64,000 bases of DNA. It comes from Blastomyces gilchristii SLH14081 (taxonomy: Eukaryota; Ascomycota; Eurotiomycetes; Onygenales; Ajellomycetaceae). The stretch's first letter is position 1. Every line of letters starts with the position of its first letter. The notes below the pieces were generated by a model. It had not been told where the DNA came from. It worked only from the letters and a program-made list of their open reading frames with translations, and did no database searches. The stretch is taken from contig NW_003101669.1 in NCBI RefSeq assembly GCF_000003855.2, forward strand, positions 241,740 to 305,739, in the 5' to 3' direction. Positions 35,760 through 47,709 of this stretch are shown one piece after another. A program made the translations under genes and the position numbers.

Positions 35760-36741
35760 TTACAACAACTTGCACGTCCGTTTTTTAGCTCTCTTGCGAC
35801 CTCCTCCGCCCCCATTAGATGAGTCGTGGCCCTGCTCTTCAATCCCAACAGCGGTGTTAACGGCAAGTTCAAAGACCTCGTCAACACCGCGCATCTCTTT
35901 GCTGCTACACTCCACATATGTGGCGCCCATTCGTTGAGCTACTGTTTGGCCTTGTTCGGGGGTAACAGGAGTTAACCCCTGGGTTTTAAGAAGCTCGATA
36001 CATGTGCGTTTGTCGCGCAGGTCAGATTTGAGGCCGACAAGAATTAGGGGTGTTGTGGGGCAGAAATGGAGGACTTCGGGATACCACTATATATAGATCG
36101 ATATGATTAGATTGATTTTCCGTGGTTAGAGTACAAGTTACAAGGACTCTTACCTTATCCATCACGTTCTCGAGTGATACAGGGCAATCAATTGCAAAGC
36201 ATACGAAGAGGAGATCTGTTTCAGGATATGAAAGTGGACGCAGTCTGTCGTATTCCTCCTGACCGGCTGTATCCCATAGGGCAAGCTCGACTGTCTTGCC
36301 GGTTGGTACGTGCATGGTCTGAGTGATATAATTTTCGAAAACAGTGGGAACATATTTCTACGAGAGTAGCATGTTAGTGAATAAAATTGATAATATCAAT
36401 TGTACTAGGCACAATAAATAAATATAACATACCTCTGGGAAATAACCCTGAGAATAACTAATCAACAAACAAGTCTTCCCGCAGCCACCATCTCCAACAA
36501 CAACAAACTTTTTCGAGTATGCGGGGGGTTGGGTGATATTTGTTGCCTGGGACATTCGACTCGAGGCCATGCTCATATTTGTGCTGACTGTGCCATTGCT
36601 CACTCGAGTGCTCTGGCTTCTGGCGTGTTTTCGACGGGGAGTGAGTGGTGCGGGAAGGGCCTTTTCATCGACAACAGAGGAATGGCGGCGAACACGGCCG
36701 GCGCCATACTGCGGGTGCTCTTCGTACCCACGGGTTGCCAT
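35760..36741 (-). CDS. rho4: Rho-family GTPase Rho4
   Basis: Three exons, 36433-36741, 36154-36357 and 35760-36086, give 279 residues. An N-terminal extension of about 75 residues (Ser/Arg-rich) precedes [15 protein letters not shown] (P-loop 83-90), [27 protein letters not shown] and [11 protein letters not shown]. The protein ends with a polybasic KRAKKRT and CAAX box CKLL, whose final Leu favours geranylgeranylation. The extension and the CKLL tail fit the Rho4 class (RhoD in Aspergillus), which acts in septum formation and polarity at the plasma membrane. Its length matches the long filamentous-fungal forms. The divergent neighbour is the LCB phosphatase gene. Confidence 0.9.
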
Positions 36742-38383
36742 GGTTTGGGTTCAAAGCCTTTGGATATCAACAGGGGCAAGAACTTTGGCTCAACAAAATG
36801 GCTGATAAGGACTCCGGTTTGGCTGTTATCTAGTCGTTTTATGTTGTATATAGTTGTAGCAGATGTCGTGGAAGGGTATGCAGGGGTGAGTGGAAAACTT
36901 TGGAGAGGAAGAGAGAAGAGAAGAGAAGAAAATAGATATTTCTGCACAGGATATGTATGTATGTATGATGCGTATCGTTGTGGGTGGTGTAGAAAGAAAC
37001 AGGCGAGGAAGATGAGGAAGATGAGGAAGATGAGGAAGATGAGGAAGATGAGGAAGATGAGGAAGATGAGGAAGATGAGGGAGGGGAGTAGGAGAAGCGA
37101 GGAGGGACAAGGGGCAGGAGGAGGGGGAGTCAAGAACAGGGGGGCAGGCAACTGAAGAGTCGTTAGAGCTGGAAGCTGGTGGAGGAGCAATAGTTATTCT
37201 TTTTCTCTTTTTCTCTTTTTCTCTTTTTCTTTTAATTTTAATTTTAATTTTTGAGTTGGCCGGAGCAGCAGTGAGATGCGATAGATGGGTGGTGTGGGTG
37301 TGGTGCGGGTACGATGGCTGCGGCCAATGTTTACACCTGCTGGCTACCATGGCAACGCGCTCTCCGCAGCCGCCACTTGTCTTCCAGCTAAACACCGCTC
37401 CTGGGATATTTATACATATCATATCGCTGGATGTTCCTCGATGTTCCTGGATGTCCACTGGTGGGCACTGTTCCCACTCTGTCCTGGGCCCTGGCTCAGG
37501 CTCAGGCGGGCTCAAGCTGGCTGCTTCAAGGAATTCAGGCGCTCTAGACGTCTTGTCACCCCCTGTTTGGCCTTGGTTTTTGCCCTGTCGCCCTCTCCAC
37601 ATGGGCGGATCCGAAACAACTAGATGGCAATAGTTCCTTGCGTCATCCTGGGTGAACAATTGGAGGCGGGCTGAAAAGCATCCAAGCTTGTCCCTTATTA
37701 CAGAGTACTGCGTATTGTGGTGCTCGATGGAGCGCTATCGGGGATAATTAACTATTATTTAGAGGAAAAGATAGTCCTGGTGGTCTAGCCTCAGACGTTT
37801 CCGCCTCAGAGCACGAGATGTACAGCGTAATGATTCTTTCTTACTGCGTATACATTTGAGAATCCTTATGGAAAAACAGCTCCCGTCAATTTGAGACGTC
37901 TTTGAAACTAGTTACCTACATGTACAGATGAAATAACAATGCATTTCTCAACAGCGTACGGAGAGTACTACAACAGAAAAATAGATAAAACAATACAAAT
38001 AGATCTCTGCAGGGGCTGCTCTTCCGCATTCATTTTTTTGTTTGTTGTAAAAATAGCCGCGACTTATTTGTTGTCCATGGTCCGCCCCTGACTAAGCTCC
38101 AACAGCCGAGGGCTGGCAGCTTTGACAGCCTCAACTTTCCATACGAAGAACTTCTCCTCCACAGCTATTCATTATTGCCTCAATCCTGCTACACACTATT
38201 GGATTCTATTATTTGCCTACCATTTAGATGCATTGGGGTCCCTGTCTGCGAGTTGTCCCGTAATAACCCCCTGGCTTATTCTCTGTTTTTGGATGTGCTA
38301 AGCTCTATAACATAACTATATGGCTCTCTTGTCAACTCTTCCCCGCCGCAATTGTTCTCTCAGTCTGACACGGAAATTTGCCC
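36742..38383. other. Divergent promoter region of the rho4 and LCB phosphatase genes
   Basis: 1.6 kb without a recognised gene. A nine-base repeat is annotated separately. The long minus frame at 36826-37659 translates that repeat into Leu-Pro-His units and is judged non-coding. A TACATGTACA palindrome lies at 37917-37926. Confidence 0.5.
37002..37080. repeat. Nine-base tandem repeat (GATGAGGAA), about eight copies
   Basis: Near-perfect units upstream of rho4, probably within its transcribed leader on the minus strand (where it is CT-rich). Close to a TCTTTT repeat at about 37,198-37,230. Confidence 0.85.
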
Positions 38384-40576
38384 ATGACTAAAGGAAAAGC
38401 AGACCAGCCCGATGCGGGCTTAAAAGGCTTGGACCATTGTATGTTCATTCATTCCATGTCGTTGAGTTACTGCCGTTAATGCGCCTGCCAATGTTTACGA
38501 AACACATTCCCATACTTGAGAAAAAAAAATATGAATATAAATAAATAAATAAATAAAAACACCCCAGAGCTAACAAAATAGTTTGAACTTGCGCAGATCA
38601 ACAGAAACTCCCCAAATGGCGGTACAAGCTACGTACAGCCCTTCTCCCCCTGGTGCGGTGGGAAACGCCCTATCTCGCTTGGTTCCAGGCACGAATGCGC
38701 ACCCCTTCCCTTGATTCTTGGTTTGCGATCACCGCCAATTTGGGTACCCATACCTTCTACATGGTAATGCTACCTATCCTATTCTGGTGCGGCTATACAG
38801 AGGTTGGTCGAGGGTGAGTCGCGCGACAGATTGGATTTCCTCTATCTCCCCCGCCTTCTCCGAGTATAACAGGGTATCGAGATGCGGAGGAGAATTGAGG
38901 ATGGAGCTGATACATCTATGCAGATTAGTACACCTCTTAGCGTCGGGCGTCTTCATCAGCGGCTGGTTTAAGGACATGTTATGTCTTCCTCGACCCTTGT
39001 CCCCACCCCTCCATCGCATTACCATGTCTGGCTCTGCGGCGTTAGAATACGGATTCCCCTCTACTCACTCGACCAACGCAATCTCCGTCGTCGTTTACGC
39101 GCTTCATCTTTTAAACTCGCCTGATTCTACTGCCAGTCCGGTCACGAATACTATCTTCCGCATTGTCCTATACATATTTGGCACATCCATTGTAATTGGG
39201 AGGCTATACTGCGGGATGCATGGGTTCTTTGATGTTATCATCGGCAGCTTCCTTGGCGCTTTGTTGGGCTTCTTACGATGTTCATATGGTGAGACGTATG
39301 ATGAAATTATCTATTCAGGCTCGATTAATACGGTGTTTGCGGTGGTTGTGGTTGTTCTTGCATTGGTTCGAATGCACCCCGAACCCGCCGATTCGTGTCC
39401 ATGCTTCGATGATAGTGTTGCTTTCGCTGGAGTGTTGATGGGCGCGGAATTTGGGAACTGGCATTTTGCCCAGACCACGTTTGCTTGGGGTGACCCTTAC
39501 CCAGGGACTGTCCCTTATGATTTGGCAAAGGTTGGCTGGATCAAGACTATCCTGCGGATTATTCTTGGGGTCGTGATTGTCTTCTTGTGGAGGGAAATAA
39601 TGAAACCGTCCCTCCATAGGATACTGCCCCCGATATTCCGTGTCATAGAACGACTGGGCCTTAATCTTCCCAGAAGATTCTTCACGCTTGCATCGTATGT
39701 CATACAGGCCAACCACCCTTACCCACTCCCCCCTCGCACACCCACCTAGCCATACCAGGAACCTCAGCTAAAAACGTATTAATCCCACAGCGAATACGAA
39801 CAAGTCCCCGGCCACCTAAAAGACGACGACATAATCCCCAACGTCTCCGAAATCCCCTCCATCCTCACCTCAATCCGCCACCCGCGCCGACGGGCAATCT
39901 CCATAGGCCCGCAATCTGAAGCAGACGCCTACGAAACACTCGCTTATCGGGAGAAGCGACGACGGGAAAGTACCTCCTCCAACCAATCGCGCAGCGTCAG
40001 CGCCGGACGCAGACTTCCACCCACCATTGAGGACAAACAAAACATGCGTGACACGTCGTCCGCCTCTTCCCCAGCTGCTGGTGGTTCCCAGAGATTCGGA
40101 GGCGGGGAAAACAACCCGGTGGTACGGAGCCCGCGCAAACTTGATGAGTACGAGCATATGATGGGGACGGGGACACCTGTGTTTAGCGCGGAGAGCACAC
40201 CGAATATGGATGGTGCTGGCGGTGCTGACGGTGCTAGCGGTGCTAGCGGCACTGGCGCGAACGCGGATGTGAATGTGAATGTGGCTGCGGATGCGCTTGA
40301 GTATCAGCTTGGAGCTGAGGAGGAGAAGGAGATGTTTTCGAAGATCACGCCGCCGCGGGTACGGTACGATGTGGAGGTTGTGACGAAGTTAGTTGTGTAT
40401 TTTGGTATGTTCTCATCCCCTCTCCCCTCACCATCCTTTGGACCTTATTTTCTTTGTGGCGCCCCCTTTTTTTTTTTTTTTTTTTTTCGCTAATAATATA
40501 TGAATTGGTAGGAATCGGCTGGTTGTCTGTTGAGGTTAACCCGATTATATTTCAGCTCATTGGATTAGGGCCGTAG
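38384..40576 (+). CDS. lcb3: Long-chain base-1-phosphate phosphatase (Lcb3-like, PAP2 superfamily)
   Basis: Five exons, 38384-38438, 38597-38813, 38924-39694, 39791-40404 and 40512-40576, give 573 residues. The three phosphatase motifs are visible: KDMLCLPRP (KX6RP, residues 107-115), PSTHS (136-140) and SIVIGRLYCGMHGFFD (SX4RX5HX3D, 179-194). Before them, LDHYQQKLPKWRYKLR and ITANLGTHTFYMVMLP are typical of the sphingosine-1-phosphate phosphatase family; about seven membrane helices follow. The enzyme removes phosphate from dihydrosphingosine and phytosphingosine phosphates in the ER. The C-terminal cytosolic part is Ser-rich with a Gly/Ala/Asn repeat (GADGASGASGTGAN). The last exon adds a final hydrophobic segment. 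Intron 4 holds a run of about 22 T. Confidence 0.92.
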
Positions 40577-40650
40577 AGTTTTTTTTTTTTTTTTTTTTTT
40601 TCATATTCCATAGTGGTTGGCTCTCTCCCTCTCTGTGGCATACACATTCT

Positions 40651-40690
<40 letters not shown>

Positions 40691-42244
40691 GAAACACTCA
40701 TATCAGCAGGGCTGATGCGACTAGAGCTGGGGTGGGGTATATATCTTTATTGTACAGTATGTTATTGTTGATGAGTTGATGAGCATGTGTTTACAGTAGT
40801 TTTATTCAGAATTGTTTTTTTTTTCTTCTTGGAAAGGTTTTTTTATAGGTATTTTTGGTATTCTTTAGGCTTCTTGATTTCTCCCTTGCTCAAATATATA
40901 TATATATATTCATTGTTCAGCAACCTTCCTAGCGCCGGGACGCATATACACGCAAATAGATGCATTGGAAGCAAGAAAGACAAGTGAAAAAAAAATAGAA
41001 CAACATAATTTATTGCTATGTTTGTTTTCTTTCATTTCTTCTTTGCAGTTCAGTACTTCCTGTGTACTACTTAACTTCTGTAGAATTAATTTATATGAGC
41101 TCCCGCACCTGATCAGGAATAGCGCACTCCCAAACCATGGCACACTGTCAACGGCCATAGACTAAACCCAACCAGGCAACATTGCCCACTCCACGTGACC
41201 CCCAGCCACATGTTTGCCGCCCTCTCCTGCGCCATATATAAACGCGCTTGTGGCCCGGCGCAAGAGACAAAAGTTAAGTTGTTCCATTCCGCCCCATCGC
41301 GCGTGTTGCTTGCTCAACTTTCCGCCAAACACCACCTCATTTCCCCATCTCCGCCGGATGGTTACGGAGTACTTGTGCTTGTACAGTACATTTAGGGGCG
41401 GCGGGAAAACTCCGGGATCTTCTTTTCTCCTCCACGGCTCCTCCCGTTCTATCAAAAGCGGAAGGAAGGAGGGGGGGGGTTCCCTTTTTTTTATTTTTGT
41501 TTTTATTTTTGTTTGTTTGCTTTTTTTTTTTTTTTTATTGTATTTATTTCATTTTCATTTTTCATTTTTATTTTGCTCCTGCTGTTTTAACTACATGAAC
41601 ATGCTTGCGCGTGTTGAGGGAGATTGTTTTTCCCTTTTCTTCTTCTTCTTCTTCTTCTCTTCTTCCTGTCGCTTTTCTTCTATCATCTTTTCTACAGCTA
41701 TATGCTATACCACCTCTACGATTGCTACTACTACGCTGCGTCGTTGATTAAAGCTCCATACACACTACCTATACATCCTTGTTATATCCGGCTTGTACCA
41801 TATCTCTCTAGCTTCTCTCCGCAAGCTTCCCCCCCCAATCCATCCATCATCTATCCTCTTTGTTCCCCAGATCCCTGTGCAAGCCAACTCTACTCTTCTA
41901 CAACAAACCACCCATCTATTCGGGACAAGCCGTTGGCTTTGCCTTTTTCGTTCTGTTTCCTACTTCTTATCCAATCTCCTCTGCCAACTACACCAGTGCA
42001 TGCATGCACATGTATGTACGAACATCTACCACGACGAACGAACAGCTTTTGGACCTAATCGTCGTCTACCTGTTTGCTTTGGAAGAAAGCATTCCACGCG
42101 CTGGTTTCTACATGTTTGCAGAGTAAAGAAACTTGCATGGAAGTGGTTGGATCTCAGCGCGGCCCTCGATTATTTGCCTCTGTACCCCCCGTTACTACTG
42201 TATACATCCCGCTGTTCATCTTCATTTCTCCCCCCCTACGACCG

Positions 42245-42281
<37 letters not shown>

Positions 42282-43285
42282 CTCCCTTGCCTGGGTCATC
42301 TTACTACTTCGTTCTGATATCTAACTGTGTGTTATATCTCTCACCTCACCTTTTTGTTCGTCTATCCTCGAGGTGTTTTGGCTAGGAGTCCTGTCAGTGT
42401 TGAGGTTCAGTCGAGCATCTGGCAGATCTGATATCCCCTATATACACACTTCACCTCTCTATTCACTTCAACACAACAACACAGCAACACAACAACAACA
42501 CAACAACACTGCGCAGTGAATTGAGCCGCAGCTGCCTGGCAACATCACGAGTCCGAATCGGGACAGCGAGCTGATCGTACCTGCTCTTTTCTGCTTCCCT
42601 TTCTGCTCTTTCCTGCCCCCGTCGTTGTTTACCATCAACACAACAACAACAGCAACAACAACAGCAACAACAACAACACAAAATATATAAACAACAACAA
42701 CATCCCTCATCCCTCATCACCATCATCCTCTTTACATTCTCCTCTGCCACTTACGGTTGAACTTCTCTTTTCCATCCACCACTCCTACGAGATTATCTCC
42801 AGAACGATTTCGTTGCGCTGCAAATAGCCAACCCCTGACCAAGCCAAACCCTACTGCTCCTAAGTCTACCAAAGAGTCGAACTTGTCCCTCCTTTTCAAG
42901 GGGCTATTGCTTCTCACGTCGCTACAGCCTCGTGCTGCTGGCCAAAATCTCTTCTGCGGCCGCTTGTTGAAAGTTAGACTTGTCCTACTCTGATCAGGCC
43001 GCGTGCTTGGACTTCTACCACGTCCTCACCGTTGATAAACATTGGTGTTGCTACACGGTCATCATCATCACCATCAACATCACCATCCCTATTCCATCTG
43101 TACTCTCAACACGAAGTCTTTTTTCTTTTTCTTTTCCTTCTGCTAAGGTCTCTTTATCTTGCTTGAGCTATCTGATTGGTCCTCAGCGCGCTCTAGCATT
43201 TTCTTGACCCAATATCTCTCTTCACACTGCCCTACTCCCATTTTTTCACTTCTCAATTTTAAGCTGCCGTCGAACTGATTGCCCC
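40577..43285. other. Long spacer and pyrimidine-rich leader before the SUMO protease gene
   Basis: No gene recognised. 40577-41,100 is probably the 3' region of the phosphatase gene, with T and CA/TA microsatellites. 41,490-43,280 is pyrimidine-rich with (CTA)n near 42,245 and (CAA)n near 42,475-42,690, typical of long fungal leaders. Many short upstream ATGs are present. A TACGGAGTA motif lies at 41,363. Confidence 0.5.
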
Positions 43286-46200
43286 ATGTCCCGGATTCTT
43301 CGACACGTTTTAATACAAAACTTTCAAGCAGCGCAGGCTTCCGCCGCGGAGCCCACTAATATGATGGACTGGGAACCAACCCCCCAGGAAGATCTTCTTC
43401 CACATCCCGCACCCGAGACTAGCCACCAGCAAGATCAACCTAGTGTCAGTCAATCTACACTTCCTGTCAATGATGTGGAGGAAGATACCTACCCACAACA
43501 CCTCCCTATTTGCCCTCCAAATCCTCTTCCGTTTGTTCCGGAGCCTGTTCCGGAGCGACCTCAAATATACCCCCAGCCAGAATTCTTGAAGCCTCGAAGA
43601 AAAACTTTACCTCAACCCCTTCTAAGCGGGCCTCAACCACATCTTGTCAACGTTTACCGTGCCCCACCAGTTTCACGGAAGAGTCTTATTGATCAACTTA
43701 CATCTAAAAAACATCGTTCTGGCAACCTATTACCGCCAATCTCGAATCGCCAAGCATATTTCCGCAATGTTGCGGAACCAGCAAAAACCTGGTATATGCG
43801 AAACCAGGCTGAAGATATTGCAATGCAACGACCGATGGTTGAGCTTAGAAACCAATTCACTACCCGAAGAGGCAACAACCCATATCCATATACTCCCTCG
43901 CGATCGGCTCCTCAGTCGGCGGCTAGCCCAAATTCACGCAAACGGCGAATCGAGGCTGTTGATGGCTACGCATGCGATGAGCATAGGGCTTCACGTGACG
44001 GCCAGGGGGGGATGCACAATCACAAACAACCAGCAGGAGCACAGGTTACTGTATATATCCCCGTCTTCATTTTTAGTATCTTGGCTTGTTGCTAACTATG
44101 TTTTATCCTTCCTCCAGGCTATACCCGAGTCACCTATTGACACATCAATGGTCGACGCGCCTCCTTATGAAGGCTCCCTACTCCAAGCATCTCCAGTCCA
44201 TGTACGCGAGAAAAAAAATAAAAAAAATAAACCCCTAACCTTACCATCTATGTTTTAAACTGTGTTTATTCTAATCTGATTTTTTGTTGTCTTGTATTAG
44301 GGTCGTACTGAAGATGACATCCCACAAATCCAACGGACTCCTCAACACATGCCTGGTACTTGGCCAGCGACTCCAGTTTCTGTCCGCCAGATCGCCATTC
44401 CACCCACTGAAATATTTCACCTGAGCGAAGCCGACGCCGGCTATATGCGAGACCAGGTAGCTCTAATGTCGGGCGCATTGGCTGGATGCCGACGAACTTC
44501 AAGCCACGGGATGGTAGTCCCACTGTCCGATGGCAATGCCATTCCTCCTACATCTCCAGAACATGCATATGAGCTTCAACGAGTGAGTGCTAACAAACCA
44601 TGAATGGGACTAGCGTATACTAATTCGTTGTACCCAGCTTTCATACTTGCAAGATATATTGCAAGAAGTTTCTGACACCTATTACCCGATACTAAGATCA
44701 TCACGTTTCGCTATAGAAGCAGTTGGCAACAGAGTCAGACACACCTATCGAGAATTCCTTCAAGCAGCTGTTGAAGTCGTGGGAAGTGCAAAAAGACGGG
44801 CAGTGGCGATCTATGATAAAGTGACTTCTAAATTCGTCCGGCGCAGAATTAATCGCCAACAACAAGACACCAGAAATCTTCGTCGCGCGTCGTCTACCGA
44901 GCGCCACCAATTGAAAGCTCGGAAGTTAGGGATGGGCCAGAAGAAACAAGGCTCCTCATCCCCCCAAGTCATAATTGACGAGTATGAAGATGTCACACCT
45001 CCTCGCCCGCCTCGCGATATGCCAGCCTCAGGCATGATAGACTATTATCGTCTTCCTAAGGAAAAAGCTCCTACCCGAACACTACTCACCACCACCACCA
45101 CCACCACAAAGGATGGTATTGTGAAAGGCGCAAAGGTACAGAAGAAAAAGCTGAGTGACAAAGCCAAATCGAAAACCAGAACGTCTCGAAAGCTGGCTCA
45201 ACTTAGCCAAGAGGATGTGAACAAAGCTGCCCTTCCGCGAGCTCCAAGACGCGGCGAGTTGATTAAAGGAGCTTGGCCAAATGCCATACCACCTAGTGCA
45301 GCTGCTCTACGGGCATACCATGAATCTTTTGCGAAATTGAGGAGTAGACCTATTGAAGAGATGTCGGGAATTGATATTCCCGAGCCAGAAAATTGGCCCC
45401 CTCGTCCCCAACTTCCCCCGACTACTACTCCTCCTTCCTCACCCCCGCCGACAGAATTGCCCCCTCCAGCGGAAGAAATCACTTGTCAACCTGAAGCATC
45501 TGTTGAAGCTGAAGAGCCTGAGCCACCCAAAGAGGGACTGTCCCCCTCCTCTCCCGAGTACGAAGGTTTTCTGACCAGCCCATCTCGACCACGACGCGAA
45601 GCCAAAGAAGTCCACTGGCTTGAATCGGAATCTCCAATGGGACGGCCAATTTCTTCAGTGCGAGCCTACGATCCTCTTTCTCGTGTCACGCCATTTCAAC
45701 CACTCGAGTCTGTCACAGCAGAGGAATCGGGTCGCCTAGCTCTAGAGCTAACGGATAAGGAAACACCGGCAGACCACTCGGTCCAGTACGACCAACCCCT
45801 TCTACGATCTCCAGAAGTCCCCTACGTCAAGCACTTGACAGCCAACTGGGTAGCTAAAGTAGACCGTGCGATGGCTCTTTCCGACAAAAGTGAGGTTGGG
45901 ACCACGCCTCGCGGCGAACCCCTCACCCGGAAAGCCCTGAACACGTGTTACACGAAGCTCGAGTGGCTCAACGATGAAGTAATCAACGCGTATCTCGAGT
46001 TGATCGTCGACCATGCACGTCAGGAAGCAGGGAATTCTGGGCGGCACGACAAGCCCAAGTACCACGCCTTTTCAACATACTTCTTCTCGAACCTTCGGGA
46101 CAAAGGTTACGAGAGCGTAAGGCGTTGGGCGACACGTGCCAAGATCGGGGGCGAGAAATTGTTGGGGGTGGAGACGATTTTCGTCCCCATCCACGACCGC

Positions 46201-46572
46201 TCGCACTGGACCCTCATGGTCGTAAGACCGGCCGCTCGAACGATCGAGCATTTCGACTCCCTGGGGTCACCTTCCTTGGGCCACATCGCCACGGCCAAGG
46301 AATGGCTCCGAGGTGAGTTGGGCGACCTCTTCGTGGAAGAGGAGTGGCGGGTGCTCCCGTCGATTTCCCCACAGCAAAATAACGGCAGTGACTGCGGGGT
46401 ATTCCTCCTGACGACTGCCAAGTTGGTATCGTTGGGCAAGCCTCTGAGATATGGGGCGAGGGATATTCCCGAGATCCGTAAAAGGATCGTTGCCGAGCTG
46501 ATGAATGGGGGTTTCTTCGGTGATTTCGACCCGAAGAAGGACGAGATGTTTCCCGCTAGGTCGATGCTGTGA
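43286..46572 (+). CDS. ulp1: Ulp1-type SUMO protease (peptidase C48)
   Basis: Four exons, 43286-44044, 44118-44201, 44301-44582 and 44638-46572, give 1019 residues. The N-terminal 800 residues are Pro/Ser-rich and largely disordered, with basic patches and a short helical region (TYREFLQAAVEVVGSAKRRA). The C-terminal C48 domain begins near residue 815 with LEWLNDEVINAYLELIVDHA. The catalytic set is complete: His898 (RSHWTLM), Asp915 (HFDSLGSP), Gln955 (SPQQNNGSDC) and Cys961 (SDCGVF). It matures SUMO and removes it from targets. The catalytic domain is GC-richer than the preceding part. The start at 43286 is the first ATG of the long frame; the N-terminus is the least certain part. Confidence 0.88.
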
Positions 46573-47709
46573 TGACAGCATAGGTTCTTTCTGGGTTCAT
46601 CTTCGTTTTTTTCTTCTGGGGAGATTGCATCTTGCCAGGGAGGGGAGAGGAGGGGGTGGTTTTTTCTTTTTTTCTTTTATTTTTTCTTTGGACGAGGGAT
46701 CGCGTTTTTTTTTTTCTTTTTTTTTTGGTACGAGCCCGACTCGCAAGATCCGGGGCTTTCTCCGTCCTCCTGCGTGCTTCTGGGTTTGTAACCTTTTCTT
46801 TGTCTTTTCGGTTTTTTTTTTTTGGTTTTTTTTCTTTTGGTTAAGCCCGGTACTCGAGCCCGGCTTTAAGCACTCCCGTGCTTATATGCCTTGGAGTTTG
46901 TGTATTCGGTGTGTTTTTATTAGTATTTTTTCTTTCTTTTTTTGTCTCGTTTTGCATGTTGGCAGGAAATGGTGCTGTTTATTTCATTCCTCGTCCTATC
47001 TGGCGTTTTTACTTTGTAATTTGGAAGGGTATGTATCTAGAGCTGCTATTTTGTTTTCTCTCTTTCTTTCTTTCTTTTTTTTTTTTTCGTTTTGATACCC
47101 AATGTTTTTCGCGGGGGCGTTAAGTTTTGTTTAATTTTTTGTTTCTCAAAAATAGATTTCATGTTTGGACGACCCCGTTTTTTGTTGTCATTATATTTAT
47201 ATTCTTTCATCTTTTATAAGAGTATGGGCCGGCGGTTGGGCCCCATTGACATTCTATACCTTCTCTTTGCCTACTGATTCCGCTTCTTAGCAATACGTGA
47301 ATTCATCTGAAGAGTCTTGCAGCGCACTATCGCCGTTCATAATATGTCAGTTAGATAATTCGAGCGCTACAGGAATGATAGGAGGATGAGCAGAACGACT
47401 GTCGTTGGTGACATTATTAATATATAGTTAATAATAAAGGGAGCTAAGGTAAGGTATCAAAGTGAACTAGCTTTGCAATGCGGCCAACATCCTTCAGTAC
47501 AGCAAAACCGAAATATTAGATTAATTAACCAACCCATCCATGATCCCATACATGGAAGACCCCGTATCCACAGGTAGCAAAGGAAAAAGAAAAGGAAAGA
47601 GAGAGAGAATGAATAGCGTGAATACCAGGAGAGTAGAAAGGGGGTGGAGTGGGACGTGTGACGACAAACCCCCTCTTTCTCCCTTTCGCCCCATCCACCC
47701 ACATCCATC
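46573..47709. other. Convergent spacer
   Basis: 3' regions of the SUMO protease and metal ATPase genes. Very T-rich between 46,600 and 47,150, so that plus-strand frames read as Phe-rich strings. No gene recognised. Confidence 0.55.

Noticed and set aside
36826..37659. 277-codon minus-strand frame with a Leu-Pro-His repeat
   Set aside because: The repeat is just the translated nine-base tandem array; the rest is low complexity with no family features, and the frame lies in the rho4 leader.
41214..42385. Several overlapping plus-strand frames of 60-177 codons
   Set aside because: Pyrimidine-rich leader DNA; the frames overlap in all phases, and none has a family signature.
46505..47095. 196-codon Phe-rich frame after the SUMO protease
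   Set aside because: T-rich 3' untranslated sequence; composition explains the open frame.
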